From contig NC_079206.1 in NCBI RefSeq assembly GCF_026745355.1, positions 12,581,779 to 12,645,778 on the forward strand: a stretch of DNA of 64,000 nt. The letters run 5' to 3'. Shown one piece after another: positions 54,287-64,000 of this stretch. Both the position numbers and the translations under genes were made by a program. Position 1 is the first letter of the stretch. Every line of letters starts with the position of its first letter. A model generated the notes under the pieces. The model did not search any database. It saw nothing but the letters and a program-made list of their open reading frames with translations, and was not told the origin of the DNA. Source of the stretch: Beta vulgaris subsp. vulgaris. Lineage: Eukaryota > Streptophyta > Magnoliopsida > Caryophyllales > Amaranthaceae.

Positions 54287-54634
54287 TTTATACATAATGA
54301 AAAACATATAGTCAAGTGAATCGTGAGATATTATTAGATTCGTCTGAACATATGTTTTCAAATTATTAACTTTTTAAATATTTAATGATTGATAATTGAA
54401 GAAATTTCGATTTGGAACTAACTTCTCCATTCATCTTGTGCTTCATGTAATTTTTTGAAATGATATGGGATTAAGTTAGAGAATCTAATGTTTTTTCTAT
54501 GTACATACTCCGATACATCATCTATCTTATAGTCTCCAATGTATACCTTTAGTTGTTTTTCTTTTTTACACATAACATCTATTCGTTACATGAACTATAC
54601 ATTTATACAGAAATACACATAGTTAACTAATGAT
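54287..54634. other. Intergenic sequence with Stowaway-like remnant
   Basis: Near 54308-54420, GATATTATTAGATTCGTCTG and nearby words resemble decayed Stowaway MITEs. No gene was seen. Confidence 0.4.
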
Positions 54635-54636
54635 TA

Positions 54637-55629
54637 CTCCCTCTGTTTCAAAATATAAGTCATTTACTCTTTACGAAGATTTGCTTTGACCACAAATATC
54701 TCTCAAATACGATAAATAAAAATTATACCCGTTGAATTCGTCTTGAAAAATATTATAATAACATTAGTTTTTAATTTTTTTTATCAACATAAATTGATAG
54801 TAATTAACGATCAAAGTTCGACTTCGAATACTGTGTGTGCCTTATCTCTATTATATAAGGGAAGGGGGGGAGCAATGATGTCCTCTTTTGAAATGCCTAT
54901 TTTGCCCCCCTTCCCTTTCTAAATTACAAAAGGAATGTCAAAATCAAAATTGGCACTCAAAGAAAACTACCGAAAATTAATTTACAACACTCACTCACAA
55001 ATCACTTAAAAGAAGAAACTTTACAAATCACTCATACAATTAAGAAAATCACATTATAAAAATCACGCAAATCACTCAAATAATCGGGAAACTTTATTAA
55101 AACTTAAAATTAACATACAAACTAAAACTAATAACCTAGAACGTCAATACATACAAAAACATTTGCAAAAATTTACTTACAAATCACTATTCTCAAGAAC
55201 CATTCACAATTAATGGTGGGTCATGATTTAAATAGAGGTGTATTTGTAGTGAAATCAGAATTTAGAAGTTAGACAAGGAAAATAATTATTTACTTTTTTA
55301 TAGTGTTTAAAATTTAGAAGTTAGTATTGTACTTAATTCAAAAATCAACTAAAAACTTATAATATCAGAAATCATAAATAAATTCAATAAAATTTCTATT
55401 TGTTCATAAAATTTAACTTTAAAAAGTGAAAAAAAAGGCAAAAATAATGGTGAGAGACTTAAGTGACAGAAACTAAACCAATCAAATTTTGCAACTAAAA
55501 ACAATTATACTTCATATGTCTAATGTTCAAAATTTGACTCTTATGCCGAAGAAAATCGAGGTTCTGTTTCGAAAAAAATTCAAGCACGCATCGCGTGCAA
55601 AAAATTCTAGTATTTTGAAATGGAAGGAC
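54637..55629. mobile_element. Stowaway MITE C, split by Helitron H4
   Basis: CTCCCTCTGTTTCAAAATAT at the left and ATTTTGAAATGGAAGGAC at the right are inverted repeats flanked by TA (54635-54636, 55630-55631). About 227 bp belong to the MITE itself. H4 entered just inside the right terminal repeat. Confidence 0.85.
54845..55610 (+). mobile_element. Non-autonomous Helitron H4
   Basis: It starts TCTCTATTATATAAGGG after A. It ends with hairpin GCACGCATCGCGTGC, then AAAAAATTCTAG followed by T. It is 766 bp. It has the most canonical hairpin of the family. Confidence 0.9.
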
Positions 55630-55762
55630 TAGATGTGTAGAGATATATTTCTATAAATATTGTGATGGAAGTATACAAATTTGAATCATTATAATTGTTT
55701 TTATATATTCAGTTCACACAATCACACCTACCAACATTTTGTTTACTCGATTTAATTTTGTT

Positions 55763-55770
55763 ATATATAC
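55763..55770 (+). promoter_or_regulatory. Putative TATA box of the first X8 gene
   Basis: TATATATA lies about 100 bp before the ATG at 55862, a usual distance for a plant core promoter with a leader of about 70 bases. AT-rich surroundings make it tentative. Confidence 0.45.
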
Positions 55771-55861
55771 ACCCCAGTAATTAGAAAACTACCATGTAAT
55801 ATAGCTTTCTTCGACTTATAGTCTTATACCTAGCTTTCTGGAACAACACCTCCATAAAAAA

Positions 55862-57635
55862 ATGAGCAAGGCTCTATATCTCATTCTATTTACCTCCTTC
55901 CTCGTGATATGTTCAGGGCAAACAACAGGTAAATAATCAATTTCAGCTATTTTATAATCCAATAGAATCATATTAAACTTTTTCACGATTATTGTTTATT
56001 ATTTTGTGTGATAATATTGATATATAGTATATATATGTGCTAAATTAGATGGAAGATGTGCTTATTGTGTTGCAAATCCGAAGGCATCAGACGAACTGAT
56101 ACAACAAAAGCTAGATTTTTGTTGTGGTTCAATTCCTGAATCGTGTGATCTTGTACAACCAGGGCAGCCATGTTATGTGCCTAATGATCTTAGAACTACG
56201 GCCTCATATGTCTTCAGTGATTGGTTTGCTGGGGGTGCTGAATGTGATTTTGATGGTGCTGAAATAATGAGTTTTCAAGATCCAAGTAAGACATTTTTCT
56301 TCCGGGGAATTATACATTGATAGAATGATGCTTCCTTCGTTTCTAAACATTTTTTACTTGGTCTTTATTTAATCTCCAACTAGTTATTAGGTACGGGCTA
56401 TGCCCCGGGTAAGAAAAAAATTCATTTATTAATATAATATTTTATGATAAATTGATAATAACAATAAATACAACTTAGCCTAGTGATTAAGATTGTAGTA
56501 TATGTACTCGAGGTCTCGGGATCAAATCCTATACTACGCAATTTCTAAATTTTTTTATTGTACATAGATTACATGAACTAAAACTCCCTAGGTAGGGGTA
56601 GTATTGTAGTGGTCGACACTGCTCTTCAAATGGTATCATGCATACATAATTAATTTTAATGAATTTTCAAATTTATTTAATTTTAAGGATGCAAGGATAT
56701 ATTTAATAACATTAATTAATTACAACACATATTTTTAATTTTGTGAAAACATGGATCATTAAGAGATGTTAGATGAGACGGTGATTCTTTGAAAACAATT
56801 ACGTAAGGTTAGAGGTTCTAGCCCAGACTTCAGCATATTTATTTTTTAAATAATGACCACTTGACTTTGTTTGTTAACAGACACGTGGCAAAATTCTAGT
56901 GGCAGGAGGAGAGTGCCACATGGCGCATCGACGTTGTTACGCACGCCTTTTAATATATATGTATAGATATATAACTTTGACTATTAATATTATATTTTGG
57001 GAATTAATATTTTCAATTATATATAAACAAAAATTATAAGGAAAAGAAACTCGATTTGCCAAAAAAAAATAAAAATAGACAGGGTACACAATAACTTATT
57101 ATGCACCGGAAATCGTGTGATATAGTCAGTTGAGTTGGTCTTAATTATAAGAGACGGTTACTTTTGATATAAAGTAGGCAATGGCAGAAGCCCACTATTA
57201 AGAAGAGAACATACCACCATTCCGAAGAGAACAAACCACCGCTAGTTTAATCTAATTATTGGCCAGTTTAGTTTATTTAGTGATCAGTTTTATCCATTCA
57301 GTAATTACATTCTTCAATTCATTTAGTGACTAGTTTAATTCATTCAGCGACTAATTAATCTATTTAGTAAGACCGCGTCGGGTAAATATTTTAAAACTAT
57401 TTGTATAGGTTCGAGATTCAAAGGAAAACAAAGAAAATAGAAGAGAAGGACGACTAGGTTAGTGTCAGATGAGGATAGTGTTGGGGTAGAGTGAGATGGA
57501 TAGGGCATGTAAGGAAAATTTAGACTTGGTTTATCTAATTTCATATCAAAATTAGACTACCTATTCTAATAATGTGTGTAGTCAGTTTTCGTTTGATATA
57601 GTCGATTTTCTTTTGATAAAGTCAACTTTTGTATG

Positions 57636-57686
<51 letters not shown>

Positions 57687-58858
57687 TAATATTTTGTTTG
57701 ATATATAGTTGATTTTTTGATATAGTCAATTTTCTCTAAGTGTAGTTTTTATTGTCCAAGTAAATTGACCTTATATAAATAGATAAACTCTATGAAGTAT
57801 TTTGTGACTTATAATTTTTTTTTTTCAACAAAAAGGTGTAAATTACTAGTTTTCTTTTTGTAAATAGTTCACCTTTCGGATAAGTCTAATACTCTAGTAT
57901 TTTTATTCCAACAAAAACAGTCTAAAATTTTAATTTCCATGTAATTATTTAGGGAGAGGGAAATTTCCATGTAAGATGACGTATAAATAATACTATTAAT
58001 ATATGTGAACTATCTAAGAATAACTGATGATTTACTTTTGTAAATATATACCTTTTTGCCTCTCTGGCTCTAGCCTCTATGTATAATGTATTATTCAACT
58101 TTTCTCACAAAGCATGGATTATGCACTGGAGTGTACAATGTTCATTGTGCATCCAAAAAGAACATACCATTTATATAAAAGAATACAGATTTTTTTTAAC
58201 AACTTTTCTACCTAAAAAGAACACACGATTTAAAATTAAAGAACATGTAAATCTATATTTATAAAAGAACACGTATTATAATAAAAAGAACATATAGCAA
58301 ATGAACATATGTGCTTAAACTAAAATAACATACATTTTAAATTTAAATTTGAAAAAGAAATCTTTGCAAAAAAAAAATATTATTTTAAAGGTAAAAGAAG
58401 TTGCAAGATTTAAGGAAACAAATAACAACAAATTTTTTACAATCATACAGTCTAAAAATGGTAAATATTCCTATACACTTGGGTACATATTCCTATTTGC
58501 GCTTTTCTCAGGGAGTATTTGTAAAAGAAGTGATATGATTTGATCTTTTCCAGTAGTTAACTCTATTTTTTTTGTCACCAAAACTACTCTCACTTCCACT
58601 ATGCAACTACATGAATATACAAACTTTTTTTTTTCTCTGTCTTTTCCTTTTTAGATACATAAATAGGCTCCACCTGAACTACTTACCTCAAGAGCTGCAG
58701 AGGAGTTGTAATCCCACAACTCCACCTGAACTACTTACCTCAAGAGCTCCACCTCCTCAATATACAGACATACATGCATGTATTTATTAATCGAAAACTT
58801 ATGCAACTTTTTTTTGGCAGGTCATGACAACTGCAAATTCAAGTGTTTACCTTGGTGA
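55862..58858 (+). CDS. Small secreted X8-domain protein, complete, three exons
   Basis: Exons 55862-55928, 56049-56285 and 58821-58858 give 113 residues and a TGA. Residues 1-20 (MSKALYLILFTSFLVICSGQ) form a clear signal peptide. Exon 2 carries the X8 carbohydrate-binding pattern: CVANPKASDELIQQKLDFCCG, then PCYVPNDLRTTASYVFSDWF, then CDFDGA. The third exon adds HDNCKFKCLPW with the last cysteines. X8 proteins bind beta-1,3-glucan at the cell wall or plasmodesmata, or form domains of glucanases. The usual WCV is YCV here. No GPI-anchor tail is present. Intron 2 (2535 bp) holds a Helitron and repeats. Splice sites are GT-AG, with the third exon supported by phase and cysteines. Confidence 0.85.
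56380..56967 (-). mobile_element. Helitron H7 in intron 2 of the first X8 gene
   Basis: On the minus strand it begins TCTATACATATATATTAAAA after A. It ends with hairpin CCCGGGGCATAGCCCG, then TACCTAATAACTAG followed by T. It is 588 bp, a different family from H1-H5, with no protein. A tRNA-like module (plus strand 56475-56529) lies inside. Confidence 0.85.
56475..56545 (+). repeat. tRNA-like module inside Helitron H7
   Basis: TTAGCCTAGTGATTAAG (A-box like) and GGGATCAAATCC (B-box like) stand at about the right spacing, antisense to the Helitron. A weaker similar pair is at 56770-56830 (GGTTCTAGCCC). Confidence 0.4.
57631..57687. repeat. (AT)n microsatellite in intron 2 of the first X8 gene
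   Basis: An interrupted AT dinucleotide run of about 57 bp, broken once by TTA. There is no other feature here. Confidence 0.9.
58666..58752 (+). repeat. Short direct duplication in intron 2
   Basis: CTCCACCTGAACTACTTACC and the following TCAAGAGCT occur twice, at about 58669 and 58720. Confidence 0.85.
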
Positions 58859-60100
58859 AATGTTATTTAACATCAGATTATGATGTTAGGGTTTGGAAAG
58901 ATGAGATTCTCTTTAGAGTAGGTACATTTTACATGAAATTGAAGAAAAAAAGATAATAGTGGATACTAATGTATCTATCCTCTCTATTATGCAATATAAA
59001 TCATCTTTGTAATTGATATTCCATATGAGTAATATTTTGATGATTATGTTGAATGCGCAGTATTCGTGTCAAGAAAACTCACGAGTCCTCTTTTTCTCTC
59101 TTCAAACTCTAACCTTAATTTTCGATGTGTTTTTAAGGATGTAATCGAGTATTCATTTGTTGACTATATTTATGATTTAAATTGCTCCTTTTATTTTAGA
59201 ATAAAGATAATATTTATATCTTTATTTATATTTATAGACTTCCTCTATTTTTAGATACATGCATGCAACATTTTCTGCCTACATGCTATCCAATGCCTTA
59301 ATTTGTTTATTTATATCATTAATCATGTATAATTAAGTAGAAATTATAAAAATTAACATTATGAAAAATATGTGTTTAGACGAATTAAATAAGACCATAC
59401 GTGATTATATCTTTCTTATACATTTGTGGGAGAATATAGGATACGGTTGATTGATGAAGAGTGGTCAATATGCAAATGTTTTTTGAGAGAATATAGGATA
59501 AGGTTGATTGATGAAAAGTGGTAATTATGCAAATGTCGCATGTATCTAGAAAAGGGGGGAAGTATATTATTAGAAAGCGTGTACAAGAATTACAATTCGT
59601 CATGTGTCAGTTCCCTCATGCTATGTCAGCCAAGAAATGATGGAGTCAAATCATCTATGACATGACATGTATTTACGCCACATGACACTCTTCTCTCATG
59701 CAAAAGCTATTTATATACCCCTCAAATGCTAACATGGCACCATGTCATCTGCAACATGGTGCCAATTCTCAAATCATCTATGACATGACATGTATGTGTG
59801 TCATATGACTATTTATTTATCTCTCATGCAAAATCTCTTATCTTAAAAAAATTTCATTATTAATATGATTTGAACCCACAACCTTATCTACAATATATAA
59901 AAATCTTACCAATGAGACAACATTTTAATGATGCTCATTTTGATGACTAATCAATCCGGACACTTGTGATTTTTTTTATGAAAATTCCCACAAATAATGC
60001 ATGGGTTGATTAGTCAAGTGGAGCACTTGACAAGTAGCAAACGATGTTCTTTTGCTAGTGCATAAATTCATTACAAACTTTTGGATCACGAAATCAAATC
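58859..60100. other. Intergenic region after the first X8 gene
   Basis: It includes the presumed 3' UTR. 59647-59850 contains two copies of CAAATCATCTATGACATGAC about 123 bp apart. 59868-59925 (minus) is another tRNA-like module (GGTTGTGGGTTCAAATC). No gene was seen. Confidence 0.45.
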
Positions 60101-60643
60101 AAAGAATGTAAGATAAATCTAAAAATAATATTAAGAATTCTATTTGCTATACACACGTAAATGGACAATTGGTTAACTACTCACAAATCACCGCTACTCG
60201 GGCAATGCATGATTAAGCATTTATCCACAATATCGAACCTACTATGCAACCTTGACGCGCTCGTTGTAATTATAAACACGCCAAATATACCTAAACTACC
60301 TAATATATGGCAAGTAAAGGGTCGAATCCACAAGGACTAAGGTAAGCACTAATAAGTAAATGGACAATTGATTAACTACACGCCAAAGAATGTAAGATAA
60401 ATCTAAAAATAATATTAAGAATTCTATTTGCTATGCACACGTAAATGGACAATTGATTAACTACTCACAAATCACCGCTACTCGGGCAATGCATGGTTAA
60501 GCACTTAATCCACAATATCGAACCTACTATGCAACCTTGACGCACTCGTTGTAATAATAAACACGCCAAATATACCTAAATTACCTAATATATGACAAGT
60601 AAAGGGTCGAATCCACAAGGACTAAGGTAAGCACTAATAAGTA
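60101..60643 (-). repeat. 284-bp tandem duplication within gypsy-LTR-like sequence
   Basis: AAAGAATGTAAGATAAATC starts both copies (60101 and 60385). On the minus strand each contains CTTGTGGATTCGACCCTTTA, the block typical of Tat/Athila-group LTR ends. This is probably a decayed LTR whose termini are not clear. Confidence 0.65.
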
Positions 60644-61906
60644 TCAACTTATGATAAGCTAAGCCAAGTCTATGTTCTTTTTTGAAAATTTATAAATGAA
60701 AAGACAATAAGAATAATAATATTAGGAAGGGGCATCCATCAAGTAACTCATTCATAAACCAAGCAATTACAACGGGAACCAACAATGGGATCAATTGAGG
60801 AGAATTATTCATCCATTGGTACTCTGACTACTCTCTAGCTAGCTAGATCGACCTAGTATCTTACCGAAAACTTATTCTCATGACTAAGGTATTCAACCAC
60901 GCATATCCATAAACATGATGAATATAAACAAGAAACTAAGTCCATCGAGGCTAGGTAGTCCCTGTTCTCATGGTCCTTCAAGCCTAAATCGTGTTGAGGC
61001 AACCCCTTAACTTCATCTCTCGATCCTTCACTAAGGGTACCTAAATTACGCTCCTTTGATGGCCAGTCACACAAACATTCATAAAAAAACCAAATCAATT
61101 AACCAACACTATTCCAAGTCGAAACCCAATTAATGTTGAATTTAGGGGTTCATGAACTCATCAATGACTTCAAACCATTTCCAAAGAAATAACTACTCAC
61201 AAATCATAATAAATTATAAACTAAAAGACATTAACAACCATTGCCAAACGTTTCTTTAACTACTAAGATAAGTGAGTACTCAGATGCATGTGTAGAAAAA
61301 GCTAGGGAGTAATATAGTTATGAAAATCAAGGAAAGTATTTACTGAAGACTAGTGAATTTTGTTACCAACTTTTAACCTAAATTTGAATCTATTGTGACT
61401 TTGAGTATGGTATATGATCACTCAAGACTATTCTCCAAATGAGTCAAATAACATATACAAAAGGAAGAGTTCCAAATGAACAAATAAGCAAAAAATCGTC
61501 TTAGTGTGTACATATAATGTAGATGTATGATAAATTATAATCTTGTGATTAGATCATAGAGAAATAAGAACTAACACCTGTTCAAAGCACATGGCATCTA
61601 CACAATGACACAGTGCAAGTGTCAACAATAACTGTGTTCAAATATAGGAGTGTTAAACTTCTATTTGAAGTTATATTTGAAGGGATATAGATATAGCTAA
61701 CTCTCTTTGAATATTTTCAATACTTAAACTTCCTCCATATGTTCTCTTCATACGCTTGAATCTTCAGTCTTTGCAAAATTTGATAAGTTAAATATAGAAA
61801 GAAAGAATTAGCGTCTAGTTTCTTAATAGGCATAAAATCAAATGATTAATGGCTAAATTAGCCGCTTTTCTTCTAAGGCGTCTAATTTTCTCTCTTCATT
61901 TATTAC
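60644..61906. other. Intergenic region, possibly LTR-derived, and promoter of the second X8 gene
   Basis: No gene was recognised. The first part may continue the LTR-like sequence on the minus strand. The last 200 bp are the likely promoter of the X8 gene at 62000. Confidence 0.4.
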
Positions 61907-61914
61907 TATAAATA
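61907..61914 (+). promoter_or_regulatory. TATA box of the second X8 gene
   Basis: TATAAATA, a textbook plant TATA box, lies 93 bp before the ATG at 62000. The implied leader of roughly 60 bases is purine-rich. Confidence 0.7.
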
Positions 61915-61999
61915 GAGCTTATACTAAGAAAACTTTATATAGCTATCCTAAGGAGATAGTTGCAAGAAAGTGGAGAACCCAGAATAGTAGAAAGCTAGC

Positions 62000-63846
62000 A
62001 TGGCTCATTATTCAGCAATCGTTGTGTTTTCCTCTCTCCTCCTTGTGGTCCTACAGTCAGCTGGTGAGTCTTTATTTTTGGGGGATGTTGTACTGTACAT
62101 ATATAATTCATCGTTAGTTTTAGTACTTATGTTTTTTTGTATAGCAAAAATGGCAACACAAAGATAATCCTGAGACCATGTTTAACATCGAAAAATTCGA
62201 GGTGTTATTGGCGTCTCATAGAACTCTAACAATAGCATTTTGATAAGTATATCGATGTTTGGTACCAAGTTAGAATTTTGGTACCAAAGTGAAAATATTA
62301 GTACCAACTCGACTATGATTTGATACCAAACTACTTCTGTTTTGGTATCTCCCGTCTATGAACCAAATGTCCTTGTTGATGTTCTTCTAAAAGACTCCAA
62401 CAATGTTCTCATCAGGAAATTCTTATCATGTGCTTTGTGATAGTACTCGGTACTCCATTGATCTAACTTATTTGTTTCTGAGAGAAGTTGAAATAAGTTA
62501 AGTTTTCGATATATGCTAAACATAGGTTTTTATATACTTCTTCCATTTCAATTTAATTGTGATACTTTCTATTTTAGGAAGTTTCAATTTAATAACTTCT
62601 TTCTATTTCTTTCATATTATATAAGACCCTTTTATTTTCTTTGTTTATATCTCTCGTCTCTAAAATTTGCCTAGAAGTCTATAATTTTAAAAGTATCACA
62701 ACTAAATTAAAGGGAGAAAGTATGAGTTTTCTCATAAGAGAAATAAATTTAGATTAATTAGTATTAATTTAATAAAACACACTATTATGTGATATCTTTT
62801 TTAATTCCTTCTAATATAAATCTATTAAATGAAGTTGTCATATACCTTTATTGAAATTCATTTTAATCTTCTATTCTATTATACATAGCAATGTATGGAG
62901 ACAAAAAAAAAATAGAAAAAAGAAAAAAATAGAAAAGGAAAACAAAAATAGAAAAAGGGAAACAAATACCACATCTAAATAGAACAAAAGTTTATTGAAA
63001 ACTAAATGTAAAAGCAATTCTTCTTACACAATTAATTTAATTTTTTATAATATTTTCACTCACGTTACATGCATGTAAGACTAGTAATCGTATATGAAGT
63101 CACTTGACTCAAACGTCAAAACCTTATTTAATTACAAGTATATTTTTTATTTTGTAAAAGATTTGGGACATAACTATCTGGGTGAGCAAGTCTTATATTT
63201 TGGGTTTTGTTGAACAGATAGGAGTAATTATTGTTAAAAAAAAATAGTTCAAAGAACAATTTCTGCTAGCCTATTAGCTTACGGGACATGTCAGTTCATA
63301 GGCTAGGTATAAAGCGAAACAGTTCAGAAGTGAATGCCCAACATATTGTTGGAATGAAGATTTGAATCTTGGACAATATTCTGAAATTTGGATTGGTATT
63401 TTACTAATTATTGTCATCATATCATGAGACATATTTACATAAATGATGTTGAGTTGGGATTTTATGACAATCTTTCCAACTGCCCACGTTTAATATTTTC
63501 CTTTAATTGATGTAAAAAAAAAAAAAAAAAAGCACTATCCTTTAATTTATACTAGAAGATTTTACATTTGCATCCTTGTACTTAGATGGACAACAAACCA
63601 AGAAGTGCCCACCATGGTGTGTTACCAAGCCTGATGCTTCAAATGACCGGATCAAAATATCACTGGATTGGATCTGTAAAAATGGAGCGAATTGTGGCCC
63701 AATAAATCAAGATGGACCTTGTTATGTGCAAGGTGATCTCAAGGCCATGGCCTCCTATGCTTTCAATGACTATTTTCAGAAGACTAGAGTGTCTGGTGGA
63801 CTTTGTGATTATGGTGAAGTTGCTACTTTATCTAATATAGATCCTA
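62000..63846 (+). CDS. Second small secreted X8-domain protein, partial (3' exon outside the window)
   Basis: Exon 1 (62000-62063) encodes a signal peptide, MAHYSAIVVFSSLLLVVLQS. Exon 2 (63586-63846) encodes the X8 domain: CPPWCVTKPDASNDRIKISL with the canonical WCV, then DWICKNGANCGPINQDGPCY, then LKAMASYAFNDYFQK, then GGLCDYGEVATL. It ends ...DP before GTAAG at 63847. Intron position and phase equal those of the gene at 55862, so the two are tandem paralogues. A short last exon with one or two cysteines is expected beyond the window. The 1522-bp intron contains a Stowaway MITE. Confidence 0.85.
62200..62420. repeat. TTGGTACC-word segment in the X8 intron
   Basis: TTGGTACCAA, TTTGGTACCAAAG, TAGTACCAAC and TGATACCAAAC occur within 90 bp. 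They resemble the interior of the MITE at 25079. No clean terminal repeats were found. Confidence 0.4.
62537..62720. mobile_element. Stowaway MITE in the X8 intron
   Basis: CTTCTTCCATTTCAATTTAA and TTAAAGGGAGAAAG, with GTGATAC/GTATCAC pairing inside, form inverted repeats flanked by TA (62535-62536, 62721-62722). It is 184 bp. Confidence 0.8.
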
Positions 63847-64000
63847 GTAAGTAGCTAATGATTTAAATTTTCATTAGTCCATATAATTAATAGACGTACC
63901 AAAAATTTGTTACTAAGAATAAGTCCATTGGATGATCTACAAGCTAGATTATGAGGAGAGAGGGAGAAAACTATAATAAAGAATTAGGAGAGAGAGAAGG

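Overview
The window is nuclear DNA of a higher plant, most likely a eudicot. The evidence is a nine-exon XPF/RAD1-type DNA-repair gene with plant-like introns, two small X8-domain cell-wall protein genes, and an AT-rich intergenic space built from plant transposons (Copia/Sirevirus, Copia/Tork-like, Ty3-gypsy LTRs, CACTA, hAT, Stowaway, PIF/Harbinger-like, Helitron, LINE). The species cannot be fixed from sequence alone. No CRISPR arrays, rRNA genes, true tRNA genes or bacterial-type genes were seen.

Layout. 1-15816: an old minus-strand Copia element (LTR at 15471-15816, other end outside the window). Its integrase gene is split by a complete plus-strand Sirevirus-type Copia element (1394-13708, TSD ATTCT), which is itself split by a 1254-bp non-autonomous CACTA element made mostly of short palindromes (4548-5801, TSD ATC). 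15945-21098: a LINE relic, a hAT element with an 8-bp TSD, a near-identical 1.53-kb tandem duplication, and a Ty3-gypsy solo LTR. 21099-27945: AT-rich intergenic DNA with a SINE-like piece, a GC-rich hAT MITE, a retroposon with a 17-bp TSD, a TIR MITE, LINE-like sequence and an LTR remnant. 27946-34908: the XPF (UVH1/RAD1) gene on the minus strand. Its exon phases close to a 977-aa protein with the GD...ERK...D nuclease motif and a C-terminal HhH region. 35410-55629: a transposon graveyard with little or no host coding sequence. A Helitron family (TCTCTATTA...CTAG, with a GCACGC/GCGTGC-type hairpin) appears repeatedly, together with Stowaway MITEs, hAT MITEs and one TIR element that may carry gene fragments. 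At 50206-54286 they are nested several levels deep. 55862-63846: two related X8-domain genes in the same orientation. The second runs off the right edge, and their introns are enlarged by transposons.

How the parts relate. XPF is a housekeeping repair nuclease and the X8 genes encode secreted, probably cell-wall-associated proteins; nothing links them functionally. Most of the structure records successive transposition. Several junctions carry exact target-site duplications or an internal 'empty site', so the order of events can be read directly. All coordinates were assigned by eye. Exon boundaries rest on GT/GC-AG signals and codon phase, not on transcripts.
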